DNA of 64,000 bases, taken from contig NZ_JACHLU010000001.1 in NCBI RefSeq assembly GCF_014204625.1, forward strand, positions 372,001 to 436,000, written 5' to 3'. A model generated the notes under the pieces. The model was not told the DNA's origin. It saw nothing but the letters and a program-made list of their open reading frames with translations, and searched no databases. The DNA is from Gillisella vitis (GTDB lineage: Bacteria > Pseudomonadota > Alphaproteobacteria > Rhizobiales > Rhizobiaceae). Shown here in pieces: positions 45,921 to 53,234 of this stretch (the first letter of the stretch is position 1; every line of letters starts with the position of its first letter). Made by a program: the position numbers and the translations under genes.

Positions 45921-46910
45921 TTAGGCGTTCACATCAACAACAGTGCGCCCTTGGACCTCACCTTTCAGAATTTTAGGCGCAAGCGCCAAAACGTCAGCAA
46001 GCCCCACAGTCGTGACCGTCCGTGCGAGTTTGCCCAAATCGAGATCGGTCGACAGACGCTTCCAGGCTTCAAGGCGCACGGCCTGAGGTGCATTGACGGA
46101 GTCAATTCCGGCAAGCGTGACGTTCCTGAGGATGAACGGCAGAACCGTGCCTGGGAGGTCCAAACCCTGAGCCAGCCCACACGCTGCAACAACGCCGCGA
46201 TATTTGGTCTGGGCGAGCGCGTTTACCAAGGTGTGGCTACCAACCGAATCGATAACCCCAGCCCAGCGTTCAGAGCCGATAGGCCCCTTGGCTGGTTCTG
46301 AGAGGACTTTGCGATCGATGATTTCGGCCGCACCGAGTTCGCGCAGATAGTCGGCTTCCTGTGGCCGCCCGGTCGAGGCAATGACGCGATAGCCAAGACC
46401 GGACAAGAGCGCAATCGCAACAGAGCCGACGCCGCCGTTGGCCCCCGTGACAAGAATCTCGCCCTTGTCAGGGGTCACACCACCATGCTCGAGCGCGAGA
46501 ACACACAGCATGGCGGTATAACCAGCCGTGCCGAGCGCCATGGCATCCTTGGTCGAAATGTTGTCTGGCAGCTTGACCAGCCAATCGCCACTCACCCGTG
46601 CCTTTTGGGCATAGCCGCCGTGATGGGTCTGGCTGAGGCCCCAGCTATTGGCCACGACGCGGTCGCCGGCCTTCAGGCCGGGATAAGTGGAGGTTTCCAC
46701 GACACCGGAAAAATCCACGCCTGCAATGATCGGAAAAGTCTGAATGATTGGCGCAAAGCCTGTCAGGGCCATGCCATCCTTATAGTTGACCGTGGAGTAT
46801 TCCACGGCCACGGTCACGTCACCCGGCATCAGGTCATTCTCATCGAAATCCACCACATCGGCGGAAATCGCATCACTGGCCTTTGTCGCCAGCAGCGCTT
46901 TGAAAGTCAT
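45921..46910 (-). CDS. acuI: Acrylyl-CoA reductase-like quinone oxidoreductase (AcuI/YhdH)
   Basis: A 329-aa medium-chain reductase without zinc ligands. Marks: the conserved AVEYSTVNYKDGMALTG, VDFSGVV, ANSWGLSQTHHGGYAQ and nucleotide loop TGANGGVGSVAIALLS. This combination is specific for the AcuI/YhdH branch, which reduces acrylyl-CoA with NADPH and detoxifies acrylate or electrophiles. It is the last gene of a leftward set of oxidoreductases, 43 bases after an SDR gene. The physiological substrate here is not shown by sequence. Confidence 0.85.
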   Translation of the reverse strand: MTFKALLATKASDAISADVVDFDENDLMPGDVTVAVEYSTVNYKDGMALTGFAPIIQTFPIIAGVDFSGVVETSTYPGLKAGDRVVANSWGLSQTHHGGYAQKARVSGDWLVKLPDNISTKDAMALGTAGYTAMLCVLALEHGGVTPDKGEILVTGANGGVGSVAIALLSGLGYRVIASTGRPQEADYLRELGAAEIIDRKVLSEPAKGPIGSERWAGVIDSVGSHTLVNALAQTKYRGVVAACGLAQGLDLPGTVLPFILRNVTLAGIDSVNAPQAVRLEAWKRLSTDLDLGKLARTVTTVGLADVLALAPKILKGEVQGRTVVDVNA

Positions 46911-46953
46911 CGTTTCAATCCTTCAATCAGGAAAAATCTGGTTGGAAATCGTG

Positions 46954-47736
46954 TTACTTCGCGTCCAGATAACGGCTGGCGGCAGTGGTATGTCCGGTAT
47001 CTTGCAAAAGCGCCTGTCGCGCAGTTTCCAGAGTCTGCCAACGCTGCTCTTCATGCAGATGGGGAATGGTCACGGCTTCGCGGCGGTCGAACCCAACCAG
47101 CGCTGCATCGACCAGCTCAGACACTTCCATCAATGGCGGACGCTTATCTTCATCGACGAAGTTCCAGATCTCGGTGCGGGTCGCGGCTGGCAGGACTGCC
47201 TGAACATAAACGCCCTTCTGGCCAAGTTCAGCCTGCAAGGCTTGGGAGAGCAACAGAACGAAAGATTTTGTCGCCGTATAAACGGAGGTCTGCCATTCCG
47301 GGGCAAACGCCAGCACGGAGCTGATGTTGATGATCGAACCGTCACCCTTCTCGGCAAACCGCGGGGCTACCGCGTGCGAGAGACGCAGAACGCTGGTTGC
47401 GTTGAGTGTCACCAGCTTCGTCAGGTCATCAAGACTCTGCGTAACGAAAGTGCCGCCGACATTGCTGCCTGCATTGTTGACGAGAATGCCAATCGATGCG
47501 TCATCGCGCAATTTCGCTTCCACGGCATGCAAACCTGCTTCCGTCGTCAGGTCGGCAGGCAGAATCTCGACGGACACACCGTTTTTCTGCCTCAGCTCAG
47601 CGGCATTGGCCTCAAGCTTTTCGACGGAGCGTGCGACCAGAACGAGATCGTGGCCGCGCTCGGCAAACCGTTGAGCATAGGTTGCGCCGATGCCTGTTGA
47701 TGCACCGGTGATGAGGACTTTAGACGTGTTGGACAT
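46954..47736 (-). CDS. Short-chain dehydrogenase/reductase
   Basis: A 260-aa classical SDR: ITGASTGIGATYAQRFAERGHDLVLVAR (cofactor), NNAGSN, catalytic serine in IINISSVLAFAP and Y-x3-K in VYTATKSFVL. The C-terminus (PHLHEEQRWQTLETARQALL) is like DltE-type SDRs of unknown substrate. It is followed closely by the acuI-like gene, so they are co-transcribed. The start is an ATG at 47734-47736 behind GAAAGAAG; upstream lies an AT-rich gap with ATGATGATC repeats. Confidence 0.85.
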   Translation of the reverse strand: MSNTSKVLITGASTGIGATYAQRFAERGHDLVLVARSVEKLEANAAELRQKNGVSVEILPADLTTEAGLHAVEAKLRDDASIGILVNNAGSNVGGTFVTQSLDDLTKLVTLNATSVLRLSHAVAPRFAEKGDGSIINISSVLAFAPEWQTSVYTATKSFVLLLSQALQAELGQKGVYVQAVLPAATRTEIWNFVDEDKRPPLMEVSELVDAALVGFDRREAVTIPHLHEEQRWQTLETARQALLQDTGHTTAASRYLDAK

Positions 47737-47767
47737 TGGTAGCTTCTTTCATTTTTGGATGAATGCA

Positions 47768-47815
47768 ATCATGATGATCACAATCTTAATTATAGATGAT
47801 GATCGTAATATTTGA
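47768..47815 (-). promoter_or_regulatory. AT-rich promoter gap with ATGATGATC half-sites
   Basis: ATCATGATGATCACAAT and GATGATGATCGTAAT flank TTAATTATA in the 124-base gap between the thioesterase and SDR genes. The half-sites resemble those at 50292-50332 upstream of the cluster's first gene, suggesting one regulator for both. This is inference from similarity by eye. Confidence 0.35.
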
Positions 47816-47860
47816 TGTCAAGGGTCTACCCGAGAGATATTACACCGACAATCGGGCTGC

Positions 47861-48340
47861 TTATCGTGGCAAAACCATCACCGTCGATGTGCCGTGGGCC
47901 AGCACTCGCCCTTCACGATCAATGATTTTCCCTTCAGCAGAGATGATCGTGCGGCCTTTGCTGATGACACGCCCTTCGGCGCGCACGAGGCCAGTATCCG
48001 CCTTGATCGGCCGCGAGAAGTTCGCCTTGGTTTCGATGCTGGCAAAGCCGACGCCTGCCGGCAAGGTTGAATGCGCAGCACATCCCGTCACCGTATCAAT
48101 CAGCGTCAACGCCCAGCCACCATGCACACCGCCTAAGGGATTGAGGAGGTCAGGCCCCGGAGTGGCTTCGAAGAAAACCTCCCCGTCGCCAACGTCCACC
48201 ATCCGGAACGACATGGTTCTGGCAATCGGTGGCGCTGGCAAAGCCCCATCAATGATGGCTTGCAAATGCTGCCTGCCGGTCATCCCGGCAATCTGCTCAA
48301 GTGTCGCAATGCCAAATACTGGCTCCGGGTTATGGCTCAT
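47861..48340 (-). CDS. PaaI-family hotdog thioesterase
   Basis: A 159-aa protein with the PaaI/YdiI hotdog signature PLGGVHGGWALTLIDTVTGCAAHS, where the HGG and the acidic residue of the helix form the active site, and a second conserved segment TKANFSRPIKADTGLVRAEGRVI. These enzymes hydrolyse acyl- or aryl-CoA thioesters. It begins 6 bases after the MDR reductase gene and is co-transcribed with it. No membrane segment is present; a small-molecule CoA ester linked to the neighbouring oxidoreductases is the likely substrate. Confidence 0.87.
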   Translation of the reverse strand: MSHNPEPVFGIATLEQIAGMTGRQHLQAIIDGALPAPPIARTMSFRMVDVGDGEVFFEATPGPDLLNPLGGVHGGWALTLIDTVTGCAAHSTLPAGVGFASIETKANFSRPIKADTGLVRAEGRVISKGRTIISAEGKIIDREGRVLAHGTSTVMVLPR

Positions 48341-48346
48341 CGGTTC

Positions 48347-49348
48347 CTATTGCACCTCAATGACGACTTTGCCCTTCGCACGGCCGCTCTTGACATAGGC
48401 CAGCGCTTCGCTGGTTTTCTCAAACGGGAAAACCTTGTCCACAACCGGCTTGATCGCCCCATTCTCGATAAGAGAGGTGATCTCGGCCAGTTGCTGCCCA
48501 TCGGCACGCATGAACAGGAAGTCGTATCGAAGGCCACGTTTTTTTGCCTCTTTGCGCACTCCTCTGCTGAGCAGGGTAAAGAGAAGCTTGAGGGCGAAAT
48601 TCAGCCCCAGCGTCGTCGCAAACTGCGGGTCCGGCGGCCCCGAAATCGAGATCAGGCGACCGCCCGGCTTTAACACCCGGAGCGATTTCATCAGGGTTTT
48701 CTGATCCTGACTGTTCAGCACAAGATCATAACCAGACAAGAGCGATTCAAAATCCTGTGTCTTGTAGTCAATGATGACATCCGCGCCGAGGCTCTTGACC
48801 AGTTCAATGTTCTTCGAGCTGGTCGTGGTGGCAACAAACGCACCCAGATGCTTGGCAAGCTGAATGGCAAACGTGCCGACGCCGCCAGATCCTGCCTGAA
48901 TGAACACCTTTTGCCCCTTGCGAAGCTTAGCGAGTTCGACAAATGCCTGCCATACTGTCAGGCCGACCAGCGGAATGGACGCCGCTTCCGCCCAGTTCAG
49001 GTTCGTGGGCTTCAGCGCAACATCGTTTTCGTGGACAGCAAGACGCTGCGCAAATGTTCCAATGCGATGGTCACGGGGGCGCGCATAGACCTCGTCACCG
49101 AGCTTGAAGCGGCGTACACTCGAACCGACTGCAATGACTGTGCCTGCGAGATCGTGACCAAGGATGAACGGTGGCTTGTAAGCCAAAAGCGGCTTGAACT
49201 CACCATCACGGATTTTGGAGTCCAGCAGGTTTACGGCTGCCGCCTTAATCTCGACCAGAACATCGTTCGCCCCGACGACCGGGTCGGCGGCATCGACCAT
49301 GCGGAGCGGGCCGTTCTTTTTGTATTTCTCGATAATAAAAGCCTTCAT
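48347..49348 (-). CDS. NADP-dependent medium-chain (zeta-crystallin-like) oxidoreductase
   Basis: A 333-aa MDR enzyme. The ATG at 49346-49348 follows GGAGAA and is preferred over a TTG 15 bases upstream. Signatures: AAAVNLLDSKIRDG, LGHDLAGTVIAVGSSV and the cofactor loop IQAGSGGVGTFAIQLAKHLGA. No zinc-binding cysteines are present, so it is a quinone-oxidoreductase-type reductase acting on activated double bonds. It sits between an SDR and a thioesterase in one leftward unit. The substrate is not evident. Confidence 0.88.
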   Translation of the reverse strand: MKAFIIEKYKKNGPLRMVDAADPVVGANDVLVEIKAAAVNLLDSKIRDGEFKPLLAYKPPFILGHDLAGTVIAVGSSVRRFKLGDEVYARPRDHRIGTFAQRLAVHENDVALKPTNLNWAEAASIPLVGLTVWQAFVELAKLRKGQKVFIQAGSGGVGTFAIQLAKHLGAFVATTTSSKNIELVKSLGADVIIDYKTQDFESLLSGYDLVLNSQDQKTLMKSLRVLKPGGRLISISGPPDPQFATTLGLNFALKLLFTLLSRGVRKEAKKRGLRYDFLFMRADGQQLAEITSLIENGAIKPVVDKVFPFEKTSEALAYVKSGRAKGKVVIEVQ

Positions 49349-49420
49349 CGGCTCGTTCTCCAATTCTATGACGCCTTACACAAGAGCTTTGGCCACAAGA
49401 GCTTTGGGGCCTTGAGGCAG

Positions 49421-50233
49421 TTAACTGAGACCAAACTGCTTGTGCAGAACCTTGTCGAACAAAGCCCGGGGCAGGAAACGACGGGCAAAGGCACCCTGCT
49501 GTGCAACTTTGCCTGAGGGATAGCGAAGCTTTGGTGCTTTGTCCGTGGCGGCCCGCACAATCGTATCAGCAACGCTTTGCGCCGTGTCTGCCGCCTGCAT
49601 GGCCTTGGCATAGGCAATGTTGTAGCCAGTCCGAAGACGGTCGTAGTCCTTGAGCGGCGCATCGGCAGGCACAGAGCTTGCTTCAAAAGAGGTGCTGGTC
49701 GTGCCGGGTTCGATCACAAGCACGCGTACACCAAAGCCGCGGACCTCGTGATCGAGGGCTTCCGAATACCCCTCAAGCGCATGTTTGGTCGCCGAGTAAT
49801 GGGTGTTGAACGGTGCCGGGATGAAGCCGAGACCGGACCCCACATTCAGGATGCGACCATGCCCTTGAGCGCGCATGATAGGCAGAACAGCGTTCGTCAC
49901 CCGCACGACACCAAGCACATTGGTATCGTAGAGCGCCCGCACCTGCTCGATCGAACTTTCCTCGGCAGCGCCGACAATCCCGAAACCCGCATTGTTGATC
50001 AGAAGATCAATATTGCCAAGCTCCGCGCGCGCTTGCGCAACTGCGGCATTCACCGAAGCATCCGACGTCACGTCGCAGGCTATCAGCCGGATACCATCGC
50101 GGACTTCACCCGGCTTCGCCGTGCGGCTTGTCCCAATGACATTATATCCTGCCTTGGTAAGAGCAATCGCTGTCGCCTTGCCGATACCGCTTGAAGCGCC
50201 CGTCAAAAACGCTGTCCTCTGTTGCCTGCTCAT
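49421..50233 (-). CDS. Short-chain dehydrogenase/reductase
   Basis: A 270-aa SDR from the ATG at 50231-50233; the longer frame to 50332 reads through a palindromic operator and is rejected. Cofactor loop LTGASSGIGKATAIALTKAGY, CDVTSD, NNAGFGI, catalytic serine region NVGSGLGFIPAPFNTHYSATKHALEGYSEAL with Y-x3-K. This subgroup is common in loci controlled by electrophile- or redox-responsive repressors. It is the first gene of the leftward cluster. Confidence 0.88.
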   Translation of the reverse strand: MSRQQRTAFLTGASSGIGKATAIALTKAGYNVIGTSRTAKPGEVRDGIRLIACDVTSDASVNAAVAQARAELGNIDLLINNAGFGIVGAAEESSIEQVRALYDTNVLGVVRVTNAVLPIMRAQGHGRILNVGSGLGFIPAPFNTHYSATKHALEGYSEALDHEVRGFGVRVLVIEPGTTSTSFEASSVPADAPLKDYDRLRTGYNIAYAKAMQAADTAQSVADTIVRAATDKAPKLRYPSGKVAQQGAFARRFLPRALFDKVLHKQFGLS

Positions 50234-50291
50234 GCGTCTAACCTCTTGCTCGATGCTGGCCGGCCTCAAGGTTATCAGGCAACCAGATCTT

Positions 50292-50332
50292 TGATGATGT
50301 TCGTCATCATTAAATATGATGAACATCATCAT
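50292..50332 (-). promoter_or_regulatory. Tandem palindromic operator before the oxidoreductase cluster
   Basis: Two inverted repeats in a row: ATGATG-TTCGT-CATCAT (50294-50310) and ATGATG-AA-CATCAT (50316-50329), separated by five AT-rich bases, about 60 bases before the SDR ATG. The arrangement suits a dimeric repressor of TetR, MarR or HxlR type. No regulator gene is adjacent, so it must act in trans. Confidence 0.65.
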
Positions 50333-50465
50333 TCGTCAAGAGTGCTTGCTCGGCTCAGCATGGAAACCTCGACAACGCAATATTGCGCAATCAGAGCGTG
50401 CTGCAACGGTACGCGAGTGTCTGTCACGTTCAGATTAAATCAGACAGACTCTCGCGCATCTTAAA

Positions 50466-50568
50466 GCATGTCGCGTTTTATTGTCCTCAATAAAACGATA
50501 ACGTACATGCGGCTAAATAAGAGATAAAGCCTGTCGCAGTGAATCCTATTCGCTGCGACAGGCTTTAG
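50466..50568 (+). repeat. Composite intergenic repeat B+C, copy 1
   Basis: Unit B (GCATGTCGCGTTTTATTG ... CGTACATGC, 50466-50511) with the palindrome TTTTATTG/CAATAAAA, then unit C (AAAGCCTGTCGCAG ... CTGCGACAGGCTTT, 50525-50568). B and C recur together, in the same order, at 52770-52873, 54478-54580 and 61621-61723. The rest of 50334-50824 shows no gene. Confidence 0.85.
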
Positions 50569-50824
50569 CGAAATTGCTTCCCGCATTTCGGGCCAGGATG
50601 ATAAGAAACCAAATTCATGAATCGCTTGAATGAAATGCAATCTTGCGTTCTCATAGGTGGGCGCGAAACAAATGGCCGGAGTCACCATATTGGTTTGGCT
50701 TTTTGCCCATCTGGAGCCCGATCGGCAAGTCCCCTGATATTGCCCCGATGCTTTCCGCATTGCATTTCGGTGCAGTCTTACTTCATCATGTGATAAAATG
50801 CGAGCATACGCTCCACAGGATACG

Positions 50825-50962
50825 TTAGGTGTTTAATCTCGGAGTTTGATGGTGATGATACACCTCGCTCGGCACCGTTTCGCTCCCGGTGGCCGTGATC
50901 GGAAGCAAGGTGATGATTCCGAGCGATAGCAATATAAGAAAACGACGGCACGCTGTCTTCAT
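50825..50962 (-). CDS. 45-aa peptide with signal-like N-terminus, third gene of coupled operon
   Basis: Read directly from the minus strand: ATG at 50960-50962, TAA at 50825-50827. The ATG overlaps the stop of the membrane-protein gene (ATGA), and AGGGACAGGAT just before it is a good ribosome site. The peptide starts MKTACRRF, runs into a hydrophobic core ILLSLGIITLLPITATG, and ends in a polar tail of about 19 residues containing YHHHQTP. It looks like a signal peptide plus a very short exported part, or a small membrane peptide. Bacteriocin release (lysis) peptides have this size, but there is no lipobox cysteine. Nothing similar is known to me. Confidence 0.6.
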   Translation of the reverse strand: MKTACRRFLILLSLGIITLLPITATGSETVPSEVYHHHQTPRLNT

Positions 50963-51282
50963 ATCCTGTCCCTAATAGCACCTAATAGAAACGATAGCAC
51001 ACCCCAAATGAGCGCGATGCAAGCCGCCACGACAGTTGGCAACAGATGAGGGAGAATGACTGCTGAAAGCAACGGCAGAGAGAATGCCGAAGCATAAAGA
51101 AATTTTTTATCTTTGAAGAGAAAATTCAAGAATATTCCAATCAGCATTGCAAGGGCAACGTATTCTAAATTGGGATTAAACCTGTAAGCCACGATTAGAA
51201 TTGAAGGTAAATATATCGCCGAAATCAAAATTATGGCGAGTAAAGACCAGACCGACCATTTTAATATGCGGCCCGTTTTCAT
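50959..51282 (-). CDS. Four-helix membrane protein coupled to ferredoxin-fold gene
   Basis: A 107-aa protein from the ATG at 51280-51282, which overlaps the TGA of the upstream gene; the longer frame to 51363 is an overlap artefact. Four hydrophobic helices lie at about 8-32, 40-56, 60-80 and 82-103, with a FKDKK loop between helices 2 and 3 and a basic C-terminus (GAIRDRI). No enzyme motif is visible. Size, topology and strict coupling to a larger, possibly exported protein resemble the immunity proteins of membrane-active bacteriocins, but the family is unrecognised. AT-rich codon use differs from nearby genes. Confidence 0.7.
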   Translation of the reverse strand: MKTGRILKWSVWSLLAIILISAIYLPSILIVAYRFNPNLEYVALAMLIGIFLNFLFKDKKFLYASAFSLPLLSAVILPHLLPTVVAACIALIWGVLSFLLGAIRDRI

Positions 51283-52373
51283 TGAAGCCACTCGTTTGCT
51301 GCACCGAAAATTTCCAGAGAATTTTGATACCATGCGGATTCGGCCATATATTCTGCGGGCCATTCGAAAGCCCCCTGTAAAAAGGCATCGCCTTCGCCAA
51401 AGGTGATGAGAGAGTAGCTATAGTGCGCATCTGTCAGATTATCTGGCGTATGATCAGATCTCTGAACCATTCGTCCGACATAACCACTTGCCAAAACATG
51501 TTCGCCACCTATGGTATAGTTGACAATGATGTCCGATTGATCTGGGTTTTTATTATCAACTACAAAAGAATAGACAAGGTTGTCATCGCCATCGAACGGC
51601 ACAAGGTTTCCTGCGTCATTGATCGTGCCGTTTATAGAAGCTGGGCCATCATTACCCGGAGTCGGATTAGAAATGAGTGCCCTCTCAAGCGCTTCAAGGC
51701 ACTTTTTGTTGTTTTGGAGCGCTTCATAACCATCCAATGAAACAGAGGCAGAAAATTCATAACTATGATAGAACATGCTGTCTGATGAATATGCCTCCAT
51801 TCCAGACCTAGCCGGGATGACAAAGCTTGGAATCTTTTCTGTATTCGGTTTGATAAGCATTATTCCATCGGTGAGATCTATTCCAGGCGAGAACAAAACA
51901 CCCATTTTTTCCAGGACGTCGGTGTAGCTTGCAGTACCACCACTGCCGCCGCCGCTACTGTTCCCGCTATCACCGATGTTCCCGCTACCACCACTGTCAA
52001 TGCCATCACTGTCACCATTAACGATTATCGGAGGAAGAATGGTGGCTCCATCCCCTGCGATTGTTGTCAAGAGTTCGTTGTAGCCTTCTTCGCCCAAAAA
52101 ATATATCGATGAGTCCGATTTAACGTAGGTCACATCGCCCTCAAATACGCCACTTTCCCTGAGTTCGTCCTCGACAAAGAAACCCTCAGAGCTGTCCACC
52201 GAACCACTAAGCAGCATAAATGCAGTAACAGCGTCACCTCCAACCATACTAGAATAGGGCACGTCATATCCAGCATCCTCAAGGGCTTGTAGAATATGTA
52301 CGTCATCTTCAATATAGATTGTTCCATTTGGGAATGCGCCATTTCCATATACGGTCAATCTGTATTTAGTCAT
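51279..52373 (-). CDS. Cysteine-free ferredoxin-fold domain fused to unknown C-terminal domain
   Basis: A 364-aa protein from the ATG at 52371-52373 behind AAAGAGATA. Residues 1-102 follow plant-type [2Fe-2S] ferredoxins along most of their length: IEDDVHILQALEDAGYDVPYS, then LLSGSVDSSEGFF, then DVTY and a final EEGYNEL. All four cluster cysteines are replaced (S42, D47, T50, D80 in this numbering), so no Fe-S cluster can bind. A Gly/Ser/Asp linker (about 118-148) joins it to a domain of about 215 residues that I do not recognise. There is no N-terminal signal peptide. The C-terminal domain lacks the colicin M catalytic pattern. It heads a three-gene operon with two ATGA overlaps. Confidence 0.75.
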   Translation of the reverse strand: MTKYRLTVYGNGAFPNGTIYIEDDVHILQALEDAGYDVPYSSMVGGDAVTAFMLLSGSVDSSEGFFVEDELRESGVFEGDVTYVKSDSSIYFLGEEGYNELLTTIAGDGATILPPIIVNGDSDGIDSGGSGNIGDSGNSSGGGSGGTASYTDVLEKMGVLFSPGIDLTDGIMLIKPNTEKIPSFVIPARSGMEAYSSDSMFYHSYEFSASVSLDGYEALQNNKKCLEALERALISNPTPGNDGPASINGTINDAGNLVPFDGDDNLVYSFVVDNKNPDQSDIIVNYTIGGEHVLASGYVGRMVQRSDHTPDNLTDAHYSYSLITFGEGDAFLQGAFEWPAEYMAESAWYQNSLEIFGAANEWLQ

Positions 52374-53234
52374 TGTATATCTCTTTAAGAATTGTGGCGT
52401 TAGATAGCATCTATGCACCAATACAAAAACCACGTATTGCGCTTAAAACAGGATGCGCAGCCCATGAGTGCAGAAAATTAGATGAATCGATATATTCCAT
52501 GACTTATTGAGTCAAGTTAAATTGCGAATCTGTGCAACTTTTGAGAACATAGGTGAAGCTCGAACGGCTGCAGCTATGGATGTTGCTGCTTTCTAGGCCC
52601 TGATAGCCTCATAGAGGAGAGCTGTCTCGGTTTGTCTGAACAGTTTCGGGCGTTTTGCTAAGTGGATTTCCGCCTCGATTATGCCGCCACCATCATTGGT
52701 GCTACAGCATCGGACCGAAAAGTGGGAGCCGGTTTTCGGAAAAATCCGATGCTAAAACAAAAGCTTAAAGCATGTCGCGTTTTATTGTCCTCAATAAAAC
52801 GATAAGGTACATGCGAAAAAGAAAGAGCTAAAGCCTGTCGCAGTGAATCCTATTCACTGCGACGGGCTTTAGAGTATCGGACCGAAAATCGGAATGATGA
52901 TACACGACGCAAATGTTTTTACGTGTCGCTTACCCCCGCCCGTAACCGAGCTTTCGGATCATGTGATACAATTCGGGGTGTAAAAGCCACTCAATTCAAG
53001 ATATATTTTAGCGCCTCTGCTCTGATTATCATCGTTTTTGTATAATTTAGCAGGCTGTCAAAGTGCTATAATCGTCTTCCGACAAATAAACGTCACAATA
53101 CCGATGCATAGTTCATCGAGTCGAATTGGCTTAATGATCATATCTCTAAAATTATACTATCATTTAGTTTCGTAAATACAAGGACACAACTTAAAATATG
53201 GCGCCTTGCCGCAGGTGAACACAAGGGAAATACG
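52374..53234. other. 860-base non-coding stretch with several repeats
   Basis: No convincing gene. It holds an inverted repeat CATCGGACCGAAAAGTGGGA ... TTTTCGGAAAAATCCGATGC (about 52707-52752), a composite B+C repeat (52770-52873) and a partial second copy of the CGGACCGAAA element at 52877. The remainder, about 52990-53200, is AT-rich and should contain the P450 promoter; AAGGGAAA precedes its ATG. Confidence 0.6.
52770..52873 (+). repeat. Composite intergenic repeat B+C, copy 2
   Basis: Nearly identical to the unit at 50466-50568 (B 52770-52815, C 52829-52873). Copies 1 and 2 bracket the ferredoxin-fold operon in the same orientation. Confidence 0.85.

Noticed and set aside
50778..50981. 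67-codon frame on the minus strand overlapping the 45-aa peptide
   Set aside because: It has no signal-like or domain structure and poor initiation context; the alternative frame has an ATGA-coupled start and hydrophobic core.
51279..51930. Colicin M-type catalytic domain in the C-terminal part of the ferredoxin-fold protein
   Set aside because: The Asp-Tyr-Asp and His-Arg catalytic pattern of colicin M-type lipid II hydrolases could not be found, so the toxin class is left open.
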